Assembly: GCA_963750395.1 (NCBI GenBank)
Contig: CAVVQM010000015.1
Location: forward strand, 124,001-188,000
Source of the DNA: JADJPO01 sp963750395
Lineage (GTDB): Bacteria; Actinomycetota; Actinomycetes; Actinomycetales; Kineosporiaceae
Direction of reading: 5' to 3'
DNA length: 64,000 bases
In this document: positions 17,989 to 27,633 of the stretch, in pieces
Layout: every line of letters begins with the position of its first letter
Numbering within the stretch: the stretch's first letter is position 1
The notes under the pieces: generated by a model
What the model was told of the DNA's origin: nothing
The model's input: only the letters and a program-made list of their open reading frames with translations
Databases searched by the model: none
Program-made: the position numbers and the translations under genes

Positions 17989-19089
17989 ATGTCCGCACCG
18001 AACAAGAGCTTCGACCCGGTCGAGGTCGCTGCACTCGCCGAGGAGGAGTTGTCCCGCCAGGTGGGCGAGGCGCTCGCCGCGATCGCCGGCGCCGCGGACC
18101 TGGACGATCTCAAGCAGGTCAGGATCGCCGTCGCGGGTGACCGTAGCCCGCTGGCCCTGGCCAACCGCGAGATCGGGGCGCTGCCGCCGACCGCCCGCAA
18201 GGACGCCGGGATGCGCGTCGGTGCGGCCCGACGACGGGTCTCCGAGGCGCTGGCCGAGCGGCAGCAGGTGCTCGAGGCCGAGCGTGACGCCCAGGTCCTG
18301 CTCACCGAGGCGGTCGACGTCACGCTCGCCGCCGGTGAGCCGGCCACCTGGCAGGGTGCCCGGCATCCGCTCTCGTTGATCGCCGAGCGTGTCGCCGACG
18401 TGTTCATCGCGATGGGCTGGGAGGTGGCCGAGGGCCCGGAGCTGGAGGCGGAGTGGTTCAACTTCGACGCCCTGAACTTCGACCCGGACCATCCCGCCCG
18501 GCAGATGCAGGACACCTTCTTCGTCGATCCGCGGTCATCGGGTCTGGTGCTGCGCACCCACACCTCGCCGGTCCAGGCCAGGGCGCTGCTCGACCGGGGC
18601 GTCCCGGTGTACGTCTGCGCGCCCGGCAAGACCTTCCGCACCGACGAACTGGACGCCACCCACACGCCGGTCTTCCACCAGGTCGAGGGTCTGGCCGTGG
18701 ACGAGGGCCTGACCATGGCGCACCTGCGCGGCGCCCTGGACCACTTCGCCCGCGCCATGTTCGGGCCGGAGGCGACCACCCGGTGGCGGCCGTCGTTCTT
18801 CCCGTTCACCGAGCCGAGCGCCGAGTTCGACCTGCGCTGCTTCGTGTGCGCGGGCTCGGACGGCGGCTGCCGCACCTGCGGCGGTACCGGCTGGATCGAG
18901 TGGGGCGGCTGCGGCATGGTCAACCCGAACGTGCTTCGCGCCTGCGGCGTCGACCCCGATCGCTACCGCGGCTTCGCCTTCGGCATGGGCCTGGAGCGCA
19001 CCCTGATGTTCCGGCACGGCATCGCGGACATGCGCGACATGGTCGAGGGAGACGTCCGGTTCAGCCGGCACTACGGGATGGACCTCTGA
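17989..19089 (+). CDS. pheS: Phenylalanyl-tRNA synthetase alpha subunit
   Basis: Class II aminoacyl-tRNA synthetase subunit (EC 6.1.1.20), 366 residues. The N-terminal coiled coil is followed by HPLSLIAERVADVFIAMGW. Motif 2 is KTFRTDELDATHTPVFHQVEG, and motif 3 with the active-site region is AFGMGLERTLMFRHGI. An insert with the C-x-x-C-like pattern FVCAGSDGGCRTCGGTGW and the FTEPSAEFD segment are also present. The ATG at 17989 is chosen to give the usual N-terminus; upstream in-frame sequence is not conserved. It overlaps pheT by TGATG, so the alpha2-beta2 subunits are co-translated. Confidence 0.97.
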   Translation: MSAPNKSFDPVEVAALAEEELSRQVGEALAAIAGAADLDDLKQVRIAVAGDRSPLALANREIGALPPTARKDAGMRVGAARRRVSEALAERQQVLEAERDAQVLLTEAVDVTLAAGEPATWQGARHPLSLIAERVADVFIAMGWEVAEGPELEAEWFNFDALNFDPDHPARQMQDTFFVDPRSSGLVLRTHTSPVQARALLDRGVPVYVCAPGKTFRTDELDATHTPVFHQVEGLAVDEGLTMAHLRGALDHFARAMFGPEATTRWRPSFFPFTEPSAEFDLRCFVCAGSDGGCRTCGGTGWIEWGGCGMVNPNVLRACGVDPDRYRGFAFGMGLERTLMFRHGIADMRDMVEGDVRFSRHYGMDL

Positions 19090-21614
19090 TGCGCGTCCCC
19101 CTGCCCTGGATGGGCGAGTACGTCGCCATGCCCGAGGGCGTGACCGCGGTGCAGGTCGCGGCCGACCTGGTCAGGGTCGGACTCGAGGAGGAGGCCGTCC
19201 ACGGCGGCGACATCAGTGGGCCGCTCGTGGTCGGCCGGGTCCTGGAGTTCACCGACGAGCCGCAGAAGAACGGCAAGGTCATCCGCTGGTGCCGTGTCGA
19301 CGTCGGCGACGTGGACGATGACGGGTCGCCCGCCCCCGTCGGCATCGTCTGCGGGGCGCACAACTTCCACGTCGGCGACCTGGTCGTGGTGGTCCGTCCC
19401 GGCGCGGTGCTGCCCGGAGGCTTCGCCGTCTCGGCCCGCAGGACCTACGGCCACGTCTCGGAGGGCATGATCTGCTCGGCCCGCGAGCTGGGGATCGGCG
19501 ACGATCACGACGGGATCATCCGCCTGGTCGAACTGGGCCTGGACGAGGCCCAGGTCGGCGAGGACGCGATCGCTCTGCTCGGGCTGGACTCCGAGGCCGT
19601 CGAGGTCAACATCACCCCTGACCGCGGGTACGCCCTGAGCGTGCGCGGCGTCGCTCGCGAGTATGCCCACGCCACCGGCGCTCCGTTCACCGATCCCGCC
19701 GACCTGGACGTGCCCAAGCCGGACGACGACGGGTTCGCCGTGGTCCTGGACGACGCGGCTCCCATCCGTGACCGCGCCGGATGCGACCGCTACGTGGCGC
19801 GGATCGTCCACGGCGTCCGGGCGGCCGCATCCTCGCCGCGCTGGATGCAGCGCCGTCTGGACCAGGCCGGCATGCGTCCGATCTCGCTGGCCGTCGACGT
19901 GACCAACTACGTCATGCTCGCTCTCGGCCAGCCGCTGCACGCCTTCGACCTGTCCACGTTGGCCCCGCCCCTCGTGGTCCGCCGCGCCAGGCCGGGGGAG
20001 CGACTGACCACCCTGGACGACGTCGAGCGCACCCTGGACGGCGAGGACCTGCTGATCACCGACGCCGGTGGCGAGCGGGTGCTCGCCCTGGCGGGCGTGA
20101 TGGGTGGGACCGGCAGCGAGGTCGGTCCCGAGACCACCGACCTGCTCATCGAGTCGGCCCACTTCGACCCGGTGACCGTGGCCAGGACGTCGCGGCGGCA
20201 CCGACTGAGCACCGAGGCCGGCCGTCGGTACGAGCGCGGCGTCGACCACGCCCTCGCCGATCGGGCCGCCGAACTCGCCGTTCGGCTGCTGGTCGAGCAC
20301 GGCGGCGGTCAGGCCGGCCCGGTCACCGACGTGGACGAGCGCGTCGCCGCGCAGCCCATCGTCATGGATGCCGCGCTACCGGCCCGCGTCGTCGGCGTGG
20401 ACTACACGACCGAGGAGGTCGTGCGAACGCTGGAGGAGATCGGTTGCCGGGTCGAGCAGCGTCCTGCGGGCGAGCTGACGGTCACCGCGCCCAGTTGGCG
20501 TCCGGATCTGCGAGCCGGTATCGACCTGGTCGAGGAGGTCGCCCGGCTGCGCGGCTACGACGCGATCCCATCGGTGGTGCCGGTGGCCACGCCGGGGTTG
20601 GGGCTGACGCACGCCCAGCGGGCCCGGCGCAGCCTCGCCCGCGCATTGGCCGAGCATGGACTGGTCGAGACCCTCAGCTATCCCTTCGTGTCGGCGGCGG
20701 TCTTCGACGACTTGGACCTGCCGGCCGATGATCCGCGTCGCCTCGCCGTGGCGCTGGCCAACCCGCTGTCCGACGAGCAACCCCTGATGCGCACCAGCCT
20801 GCTCCAGACGCTGTTGGACACGCTGCGCCGCAACGTGTCTCGCGGGTTCACCGATCTCGGCGTGTTCGAGATCGGTACGGTCACCCGGCTGGACGGCCGC
20901 GACGCGGTGGGTGCCGCCCCGACCCTGCCGCTCGCCCGGCGTCCGGCGGCCGAGCAGCTCGCCGCGCTGGACGCGGCCCTCCCGTCGCAGCCCACCCGGG
21001 TGGCGCTGGCCCTGACCGGCCGGTGGGTACTGCCCGACCCCAGTGGGCCCGGCCGCCAGGTGGACTGGTCACACGCCGTCCGGGCCGCCCTGCTGGCGGG
21101 CGCCCGACTCGGGCGGAGGCTGGAGGTCAGCGCCGACGAGCACGCCCCCTGGCACCCCGGGCGGTGCGCCCGGCTGTCGCTGGACGGCGTGACGGTCGGC
21201 CACGCCGGCGAACTGCACCCGCGGGTGATCACCGCGCTCGGGCTGCCGGCCCGCACCTGCGTCGCCGAACTCGACCTCGATACCCTGATCGCCGGGGGAG
21301 ACGTGCTGCGCACGGCCGAGCCCGTCTCCACCTTCCCGGCGGCCAAGGAGGACGTCGCGGTGATCGTCGACGAATCCGTCCCCGCCGGACGGGTGGCCGA
21401 CGCCCTGACCGACGGCGGAGGAGATCTGCTGGAATCGGTCCGGTTGTTCGACGTCTTCACCGGACCGCAGGTCGGTGCGGGAAGCAAGTCCCTGGCCTTC
21501 GCCCTGCGGATGCGTGCGCCGGACCACACCCTCACCGCGGCCGAGACCGCGCAGATCCGGGACGCCGCGGTCGCCGAGGCCGCCAAGCGCTGCGGCGCTC
21601 GGCTGCGGTCCTGA
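19089..21614 (+). CDS. pheT: Phenylalanyl-tRNA synthetase beta subunit
   Basis: Large subunit of the alpha2-beta2 PheRS, 841 residues. Order of domains: EMAP/tRNA-binding-like domain (GLEEEAVHGGDISGPLVVGRVLE, GIVCGAHNFHVGDLV), B3/B4 editing domain (DVTNYVMLALGQPLHAFDL), B5 domain (ITPDRGYALSVRGVAREYAH precedes it; TAPSWRPDLRAGIDLVEEVARL lies within), the pseudo-catalytic module (NPLSDEQPLMRTSLLQTLL), and the C-terminal FDX-ACB anticodon-binding domain (STFPAAKEDVAVIVDESVPA). Full length and intact. Confidence 0.97.
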   Translation: MRVPLPWMGEYVAMPEGVTAVQVAADLVRVGLEEEAVHGGDISGPLVVGRVLEFTDEPQKNGKVIRWCRVDVGDVDDDGSPAPVGIVCGAHNFHVGDLVVVVRPGAVLPGGFAVSARRTYGHVSEGMICSARELGIGDDHDGIIRLVELGLDEAQVGEDAIALLGLDSEAVEVNITPDRGYALSVRGVAREYAHATGAPFTDPADLDVPKPDDDGFAVVLDDAAPIRDRAGCDRYVARIVHGVRAAASSPRWMQRRLDQAGMRPISLAVDVTNYVMLALGQPLHAFDLSTLAPPLVVRRARPGERLTTLDDVERTLDGEDLLITDAGGERVLALAGVMGGTGSEVGPETTDLLIESAHFDPVTVARTSRRHRLSTEAGRRYERGVDHALADRAAELAVRLLVEHGGGQAGPVTDVDERVAAQPIVMDAALPARVVGVDYTTEEVVRTLEEIGCRVEQRPAGELTVTAPSWRPDLRAGIDLVEEVARLRGYDAIPSVVPVATPGLGLTHAQRARRSLARALAEHGLVETLSYPFVSAAVFDDLDLPADDPRRLAVALANPLSDEQPLMRTSLLQTLLDTLRRNVSRGFTDLGVFEIGTVTRLDGRDAVGAAPTLPLARRPAAEQLAALDAALPSQPTRVALALTGRWVLPDPSGPGRQVDWSHAVRAALLAGARLGRRLEVSADEHAPWHPGRCARLSLDGVTVGHAGELHPRVITALGLPARTCVAELDLDTLIAGGDVLRTAEPVSTFPAAKEDVAVIVDESVPAGRVADALTDGGGDLLESVRLFDVFTGPQVGAGSKSLAFALRMRAPDHTLTAAETAQIRDAAVAEAAKRCGARLRS

Positions 21615-21649
21615 CCCAGCGGCCACGACACACCTGCGCAGGAAGATGC

Positions 21650-21677
21650 ATGACTATACGTTCTTCTGTATCGTCAT
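21650..21677. promoter_or_regulatory. Probable ArgR operator overlapping the argC promoter
   Basis: An AT-rich imperfect palindrome in GC-rich surroundings: atgactatac (21650-21659), 8-base spacer, gtatcgtcat (21668-21677), one mismatch per arm. TATCGT (21669-21674) inside it is a fitting -10 box 8 bases before the argC ATG. argR lies in the same cluster. ARG boxes of other bacteria are similar AT-rich palindromes; assignment is inferred from position and sequence. Confidence 0.65.
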
Positions 21678-21682
21678 TCGCC

Positions 21683-22735
21683 ATGACGAAGCGCGTGGCC
21701 GTGGCCGGGGCGAGCGGGTACGCCGGCGGTGAGCTGCTGCGTCTGCTGCTGGCCCACCCGGAGTTCGAGATCGGTGCGGTCACCGCCTCGGCCAGCGCGG
21801 GCAGCACCATCGGAGAGCACCAGCCCCATCTGCCGCAACTGGCCGATCGGGTCATCGAACCGACCACGCCCGAACGGCTCGCCGACCACGACGTGGTGTT
21901 CCTGGCCCTGCCCCACGGCGCGAGCGCCGAACTGGCCGGCGCACTGTCCGAGGAGACCCTCGTCGTCGACTGCGGGGCCGACCATCGCCTGAGCGACCCC
22001 GACGCCTGGGCCGAGTTCTACGGCGGGGACCATGCCGGTGCCTGGCCGTACGGCCTGCCCGAACTCGTTCGTCGCGACGGCACCCGCCAGCGCGAGGTGC
22101 TGCGCGGGGCCCGGCGGATCGCCGTCCCCGGCTGCTACCCGACCGCGGTGAGCCTCGCGCTGGCGCCCGGCTTCGCGGCCGGCCTGCTCTCCGGCGACGT
22201 GGTCGTGGTCGCGGCCAGCGGCACGTCGGGGGCCGGCAAGTCCCTGCGTCCCCACCTGCTCGGCAGCGAGGTGATGGGGTCGATGTCTCCCTACGGGGTC
22301 GGCGGCTCGCACCGACACACCCCGGAGATGGAGCAGAACCTGTCGGGCGTGTCCGGGTCCCCGGTCATGGTCTCGTTCACGCCCACCCTGGCGCCGATGC
22401 CCCGCGGCATCCTGGCCACCTGCACCGCCCGGGTCAGCCCGGCCGCCGGCGACCTGGTCACCGAGACCGTGCGCGCGGTCTGGGAGCAGGCCTGCGCGGA
22501 CGAGCCGTTCGTCTCCCTGCTCCCGGCAGGGCGTTGGCCGCGCACCGCGGACACCTACGGAGCCAACACCGTCACCTCCAGGTGGCCCTGGACACCCGCA
22601 CCGAACGCGTCGTCGTGGTGGCGGCGATCGACAACCTGACCAAGGGCACCGCCGGGGGAGCGATCCAGTCCGCGAACATCGCCCTGCGACCTGCCCGAGA
22701 CCCTCGGCCTGCCGATCGCCGGACTGTCGCCCTGA
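21683..22735 (+). CDS. argC: N-acetyl-gamma-glutamyl-phosphate reductase (two indels)
   Basis: NADPH-dependent third enzyme of arginine synthesis (EC 1.2.1.38). N-terminal Rossmann motif VAVAGASGYAGGELLRLLL, catalytic-cysteine block VPGCYPTAVSLAL and the PHLLGSEVMG and GSHRHTPEMEQ regions are clear. The frame slips by a missing base at about 22572 (YGANTV then HLQVALDTRTERV) and back by an extra base at about 22685 (SANIAL then DLPETLGLPIAGL), returning to the original frame. The protein sequence is otherwise complete at ~350 residues, so base-call errors are likely. ATG at 21683 is probably leaderless and controlled by the overlapping ArgR site. Confidence 0.9.
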
Positions 22736-22793
22736 CCCCGTCCCGGGCCGAGCCCGGGGCCCGGCACCGCCTCCCTCCCGAGAGGAACACCTG

Positions 22794-23213
22794 ATGCGTC
22801 TGCTGGTCCACCCCCAATCCGTCGCCGTCCTGCGCCTGCCCCCGGACGCGCCCGAGCCGACCTGGGCGGTGGGTTCCCCCCTGACCAGCATCACCCGCAC
22901 CGAGACCGAGACGAGTGTGGTCTGCCCGACCACCGCGGTGCCCGACGACCTGCCCGGCCAGATGCAGGGCCCCTATGTCGCCGTCGTCGTCGACGAGGTG
23001 CTCGACTTCACCCAGGTCGGGGTGATGGTCGCGCTGCTCAAGCCCTTGGCGGATGCCGGGCTGCCGGTACTGACCCTGTCGACCTACGACACCGACTGGG
23101 TGTTCCTCGATGCCTCCCAGGTGCCCACAGCGACGGCGGTGTGGCGGGCGGCCGGCTACGAGATCGTCGAGCCGACGGTCACGATGTATCCGGGTCGGGC
23201 GAACGACGAATGA
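22794..23213 (+). CDS. ACT-domain protein within the arginine cluster
   Basis: A 139-residue protein whose C-terminal half (GPYVAVVVDEVLDFTQVGVMVALLKPLADAGLPVLTLSTYDTDWVF split over the conserved strands) resembles the aspartokinase-type ACT domain found in small actinobacterial and firmicute proteins. ACT domains bind amino acids and tune metabolic enzymes. It starts 58 bases after argC with gagagg as ribosome-binding site, and its stop overlaps the argJ start (ATGA). Location suggests a role linked to arginine or ornithine sensing, but there is no direct evidence. Confidence 0.75.
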   Translation: MRLLVHPQSVAVLRLPPDAPEPTWAVGSPLTSITRTETETSVVCPTTAVPDDLPGQMQGPYVAVVVDEVLDFTQVGVMVALLKPLADAGLPVLTLSTYDTDWVFLDASQVPTATAVWRAAGYEIVEPTVTMYPGRANDE

Positions 23214-24394
23214 GCGTCACCGCCGCTGCCGGATTCCGGGCCGCCGGGGTCGAGGCGGGGCTCAAGAGCGGGGGCCGGGACGTCGCGCTGGTCGTCAACG
23301 ATGGGCCGGAGCATGCGGCCGCCGGGGTGTTCACCACCAACCGGGTCCAGGCCGCGCCGGTGCTGTGGAGCCGGCAGGTCCTCGAGGACGGACGGCTCGA
23401 TGCCGTGGTGCTCAACTCCGGCGGTGCGAACGCCTGCACCGGTCCGGAGGGCTTCCTCGACACCCACCGCACCGCCGAGCACGTCGCCGACCGCGCTCGG
23501 TGTCGCTCCCGGTGACGTCGCCGTCTGCTCCACGGGGCTGATCGGGGAGCGGCTCGCGATGCCCGCCCTGCTCGCCGGGGTGGACGACGCCGCGAAGCGG
23601 CTGTCGAGCGACGGGGGAGCGCGACGCCGCCCGGGCGATCATGACCACCGACACCGTGCCGAAGACCGCGGCGGCGATCGGCGACGGCCCCGCCGGCGGG
23701 TCCGACGGCGCCACGCGTTCCTGGACGGTGGGGGGATGGCCAAGGGGGCCGGCATGCTCGCGCCCGGGCTGGCGACCATGCTCAGCGTGCTCACCACCGA
23801 CGCGCACGTCGACGCGCACGCGTGTCGGCGCGGCGCTGCGGGCCGCACGTGACGCTCACCTTCGATCGGGTGGACTCCGACGGCTGCATGTCCACCAACG
23901 ACACCGTGCTGCTCCTGGCCAGCGGCGCGAGCGGAGTCGTCCCCGACCCCGCAGGCCTTCGCCGAGGCCGTCCGGTCGGTGTGCGCCGATCTGGCCCGGC
24001 AACTGATCGCCGACGCCGAGGGCGCCAGCCACGACATCGCCGTCGAGGTGGTCGGCGCAGCGAGCGAGGACGACGCGGTCGAGGCGGCCCGCGCGGTGGC
24101 CCGCAGCAACCTGTTCAAGGCCGCGGTGTTCGGCAACGACCCCAACTGGGGACGGGTGCTGGCCGCCGTCGGCACCACCTCGGCCGCCTTCGACCCCTGC
24201 GACTGGACGTGTCGATCAACGGCGTCCAGGTCTGTCGTGCCGGCGGCGTCGGCGAGGACCGCGACCTGGTCGACATGGGGGCTCGCGAGGTCCGGGTCGT
24301 GGTCGATCTGCACGCCGGCAGGCAGACCGCGACGGTGTGGACCAACGACCTGACCCATGACTACGTCCACGAGAACAGCGCGTACTCGACATGA
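23210..24394 (+). CDS. argJ: Glutamate N-acetyltransferase/ornithine acetyltransferase (multiple indels)
   Basis: Bifunctional enzyme recycling acetyl groups between acetylornithine and glutamate (EC 2.3.1.35/2.3.1.1). The family sequence is recognisable throughout but is spread over three frames: GFRAAGVEAGLKSGGRDVAL, LNSGGANACTGPEGF, VAVCSTGLIGERLAMPALL, IMTTDTVPKTAA, MAKGAGMLAPGLATMLSVLTTD (the autocleavage Thr is in MLAPGLATML), GCMSTNDTVLLLASGAS, VFGNDPNWGRVLAAVG and VHENSAYST. Shifts occur near 23491, 23613-23617 (G run), 23730-23735 (G run), 23820-23865, 23951 and 24203. Conservation between shifts argues for read errors rather than decay. ATG at 23210 overlaps the previous stop. Confidence 0.85.
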
Positions 24395-25336
24395 GCGACT
24401 CGACGGACACCGACATGCGATCCGGGCACGGAGCCCAGGATCGGCGCGGGCGACCGCCGCCCACCACGAGCTGAGCGCCCACGACAAGGCGCACGTGTTG
24501 ATCGAGGCCCTGCCCTGGCTGCAGCGGTTCGCCGGAGCGATCGTCGTGGTCAAGTACGGCGGCAACGCCATGGTGCGCGATGACCTCAAGCGGGCCTTCG
24601 CCCAGGACATGGCCTTCCTGCGCAGCGCGGGCCTCAAACCCGTGGTGGTGCACGGCGGCGGCCCGCAGATCTCCTCCATGCTCGACCGCCTCGGCATCGA
24701 CAGCGAGTTCCGGGGCGGTCTGCGGGTGACCAGCGCGGAGGCGATGGACGTCGTCCGGATGGTGCTGGTCGGCCAGGTCGGCCGCGAACTGGTCGGCCTG
24801 GTCAACGGCTGCGGTGCGCGGGCGGTCGGGTCTGTCCGGGGAGGACGCGGGGCTGTTCACGCGCGCGCCGCCGCACCGCCGTCGTCGACGGCGAGCCGGT
24901 GGACGTCGGCCTCGTCGGCGACGTCGTCGAGGTCGATCCCAGCGCCGTGGTCGACCTGATCGGGGCCGGGCGGATCCCCGTGGTGTCCACCGTCGCCCCG
25001 GAGGTGGGTGGCCAGGTGCTGAACGTCAACGCGGACACCGCCGCCGCGGCGCTGGCGGTGGCCCTGCGGGCCCAGAAGCTGGTGGTGCTCACCGACGTCG
25101 AGGGTGTGTACGCGAACTGGCCGGACCCCTCCTCCTTGCTGGCGGAGATCACCGCGGCGGAACTGGAGACCATGATGGCGACGCTCCAGTCCGGGATGGT
25201 GCCGAAGATGGAGGCCTGCCTGCGCGCCGTCCGCGGCGGTGTGCCACGGGCCAGCGTCATCGACGGCCGACTCGAGCACAGCCTGCTGCTCGAGGTGTTC
25301 ACCGACGAGGGCATCGGAACGATGGTGCTGCCATGA
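24391..25336 (+). CDS. argB: Acetylglutamate kinase (indels)
   Basis: Phosphorylates N-acetylglutamate (EC 2.7.2.8), usually the arginine-inhibited step. Visible blocks are HVLIEALPWLQRFAGAIVVV, KYGGNAMVRDDLKRAFAQD, VVVHGGGPQISSMLDRLGI, RELVGLVNGCGARAVG, then LSGEDAGLFT, and DVGLVGDVVEVDPS, VVSTVAPEV, LTDVEGVYANWPDP, GMVPKMEACLRAVRGGV. Frame changes occur near 24831 (extra t), within the GC repeat at 24860-24868, and probably within the first 60 bases, because the ATG at 24391 (overlapping the argJ stop) is not in frame with the conserved start. Likely base errors. Confidence 0.87.
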
Positions 25337-26638
25337 CCGTCACCGACCCCGACGCCGGCGGCGCCTCGGCGGCTGCCTGGACCGGCCGCCACATGCGCTC
25401 CATCGTCGGCACCTACGGTGCCCCGCAACGGATCCTGGTCCGCGGGCAGGGGTGCTACGTGTGGGACGCCGACGGCAACCGCTACCTCGACCTGCTCGCG
25501 GGGATCGCGGTCAACGCGCTCGGTCACGCCCACCCGACCCTGACCGGCGCCGTGGCCGCGCAGCTGGCCACGCTCGGACACACGTCGAACTTCTTCGGCA
25601 CCGCCCCGCAGATCGCGCTCGCCGAACGGCTGCTCGACCTGGCCGCCGCGCCGGAGGGGTCGAAGGTGTTCCTGGCCAACTCCGGCGCCGAGGCCAACGA
25701 GGCCGCGATCAAGGCGACCCGGCGCCTGGAGGGGCCGGGTCGGCGGACCGGTCTGATCGCCGCCGAGGGCGCCTTCCACGGCCGCACCCTGGGGGCGCTC
25801 GCGCTCACCCACAAGGCCGCCTACCGCGATCCGTTCGAGCCGCTGCCCACCGGGGTGGTGCACGTTCCGTTCGGCGACGAGCGGGCCCTGGCCGACGCAC
25901 TGGGCGACGGGTCCGTTGCGGCCGTGGTCCTGGAACCGGTCCAGGGTGAGGCGGGGGTCCGGATGCCGCCGCCGGGCTACCTCGCCGCCGCCCGAGCGCT
26001 GACCCGGCAGGCCGGCGCGCTGCTGGTGTTCGACGAGGTGCAGACCGGGATCGGTCGCACCGGAACGTGGTTCGCCCACCAGAACCCGCGGGTGACCGGC
26101 ACGGCGCCGGACGCCGGGTCGCGTCCAGCCCGGCCAGGCCGTCCAGGCCGTGCAGCCCGTTCAGCCCGACCTGATGACACTGGCCAAGGGCCTGGGCGGG
26201 GGCATCCCGATCGGCGCGATGATCGCCTTCGGGTCGGCGGCGGATCTGCTCGGCCCCGGGCAGCACGGCACGACCTTCGGCGGGAACCCGGTGGCCGCGG
26301 CGGCCGCCCTGGCCACCATGCACGTGATCGAGCGGGACGACCTGTGCCGCAACGCCGAACGGGTCGGGGACGGGCTGCGCGCTCAGATCGCCGACCTCTC
26401 CCACCCGCTGGTGTCCGGTACCCGCGGCGTCGGTCTGCTGATCGCGGTGAACCTCGCCCGCCCGGTCGCCGGCGCTCTGGCAACCGCCCTGCTGGAGCGA
26501 GGTTTCATCGTCAATCCGGTCGCACCGGACGCGCTGCGGCTCGCACCTCCCCTGGTCCTGACGCCGGAGCAGGCGTCCACGTTCGTCGAGGCACTACCGG
26601 CGGCTCTGGACGCCGCCGAGGAAACGTCGGGTGAATGA
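25333..26638 (+). CDS. argD: Acetylornithine aminotransferase (frameshifted)
   Basis: PLP-dependent class III aminotransferase (EC 2.6.1.11). It has LVRGQGCYVWDADGNRYLDL, NSGAEANEAAIKATRR, AFHGRTLGALALTHKAAYR, LEPVQGEAGV, VFDEVQTGIGRTGTWFAHQ, then in another frame DLMTLAKGLGGGIPIGAM with the PLP lysine, and GQHGTTFGGNPVA. The shift lies at about 26118-26121. It falls in an unusual linker that reads VQPGQAVQAVQPVQP just after the shift, where homologues have only a few residues. ATG at 25333 overlaps the argB stop; the stop overlaps the argF ATG. Confidence 0.9.
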
Positions 26639-27633
26639 CCATGAAGACCGAGGCACCAGCACAGGCCGGGGCGGAGCGGACCGGAGTCAGACACTTCCTG
26701 CGCGACGACGACCTCGCACCGGCCGAACTGGTCGAGGTGCTCGACCTCGCCGACGGTCTGAAGCGAGATCGGTTCGCCGAAAAGGCGCTGGCCGGTCCCC
26801 GCACGGTGGCGGTGATCTTCGACAAGTCCTCGACCCGCACCCGGGTCTCGTTCAGCGTCGGCATCAGCGAACTCGGTGGATACCCCCTGGTCCTGGACTC
26901 TCTGACCAGCCAACTCGGGCGCGGTGAGAGCATCGAGGACACCACGCGGGTGCTGGAGCGCCAGTGCGCGGCCATCGTCTGGCGCACGTCGGGGCAGGAA
27001 CGGTTGGAGCAGATGGCGGCGGTCAGCGCCGTCCCGGTGGTCAACGCCCTGTCCGACACCTTCCACCCGTGCCAACTGCTCGCCGATCTGCAGACCGTCC
27101 GCGAACGGTTCGGGCACCTGGCCGGGCTGCGGCTGACCTATCTCGGGGACGGCGCCAACAACATGGCGCACTCCTACCTGCTCGCCGGCGCCAATGCCGG
27201 CCTGCACGTCACCGTCGCCACTCCGGACGCGTTCCAGCCGGACGCCGACGTGCTCGCGGCGGCCGCGGCGCGCGCCGTACAGACGGGGGGTTCGGTGGCG
27301 GTGACGGGCGAGGCCCGGGACGCCGCGAGGGGCGCCGACGTCCTGGTCACCGACACCTGGATCTCGATGGGGCAGGAGGAGGAGACCGCGCGCCGGCTGG
27401 AGGTCTTCGCCGGCTACCGCCTGGATCCGCAGGCGCTGGCGTCGGCCGCTCCCCAGGCCATCGTGTTGCACTGCCTTCCCGCCTACCGGGGCAAGGAGAT
27501 CAGCGCCGAGGTCATCGACGGCCCCGCCTCGGCGGTCTGGGACGAGGCGGAGAACCGGCTGCACGCCCAGAAGGCGCTCCTGGTCTGGCTGCTCCGACGA
27601 TCGGCCGACCGGACGGTGGGCCCGCAGTCGTGA
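26635..27633 (+). CDS. argF: Ornithine carbamoyltransferase
   Basis: Makes citrulline from ornithine and carbamoyl phosphate (EC 2.1.3.3). The 332-residue protein is intact. Carbamoyl-phosphate site KSSTRTRVSFSVG (around residues 63-75), LGRGESIEDT, DTFHPCQLLADLQT and LTYLGDGANNMAHS are typical. The ornithine-site loop is HCLPAYRGKEIS, where most family members have HCLPAHRG; Tyr in place of His is a mild deviation. ATG at 26635 overlaps the argD stop; ATG at 26641 is an alternative. The stop overlaps the argR ATG (TGATG). Confidence 0.96.
   Translation: MTMKTEAPAQAGAERTGVRHFLRDDDLAPAELVEVLDLADGLKRDRFAEKALAGPRTVAVIFDKSSTRTRVSFSVGISELGGYPLVLDSLTSQLGRGESIEDTTRVLERQCAAIVWRTSGQERLEQMAAVSAVPVVNALSDTFHPCQLLADLQTVRERFGHLAGLRLTYLGDGANNMAHSYLLAGANAGLHVTVATPDAFQPDADVLAAAAARAVQTGGSVAVTGEARDAARGADVLVTDTWISMGQEEETARRLEVFAGYRLDPQALASAAPQAIVLHCLPAYRGKEISAEVIDGPASAVWDEAENRLHAQKALLVWLLRRSADRTVGPQS

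Noticed and set aside
23210..24394. Programmed frameshifting in argJ
   Set aside because: Shifts occur at six or more unrelated sites in both directions without slippery heptamers or downstream pseudoknots; errors are far more likely.
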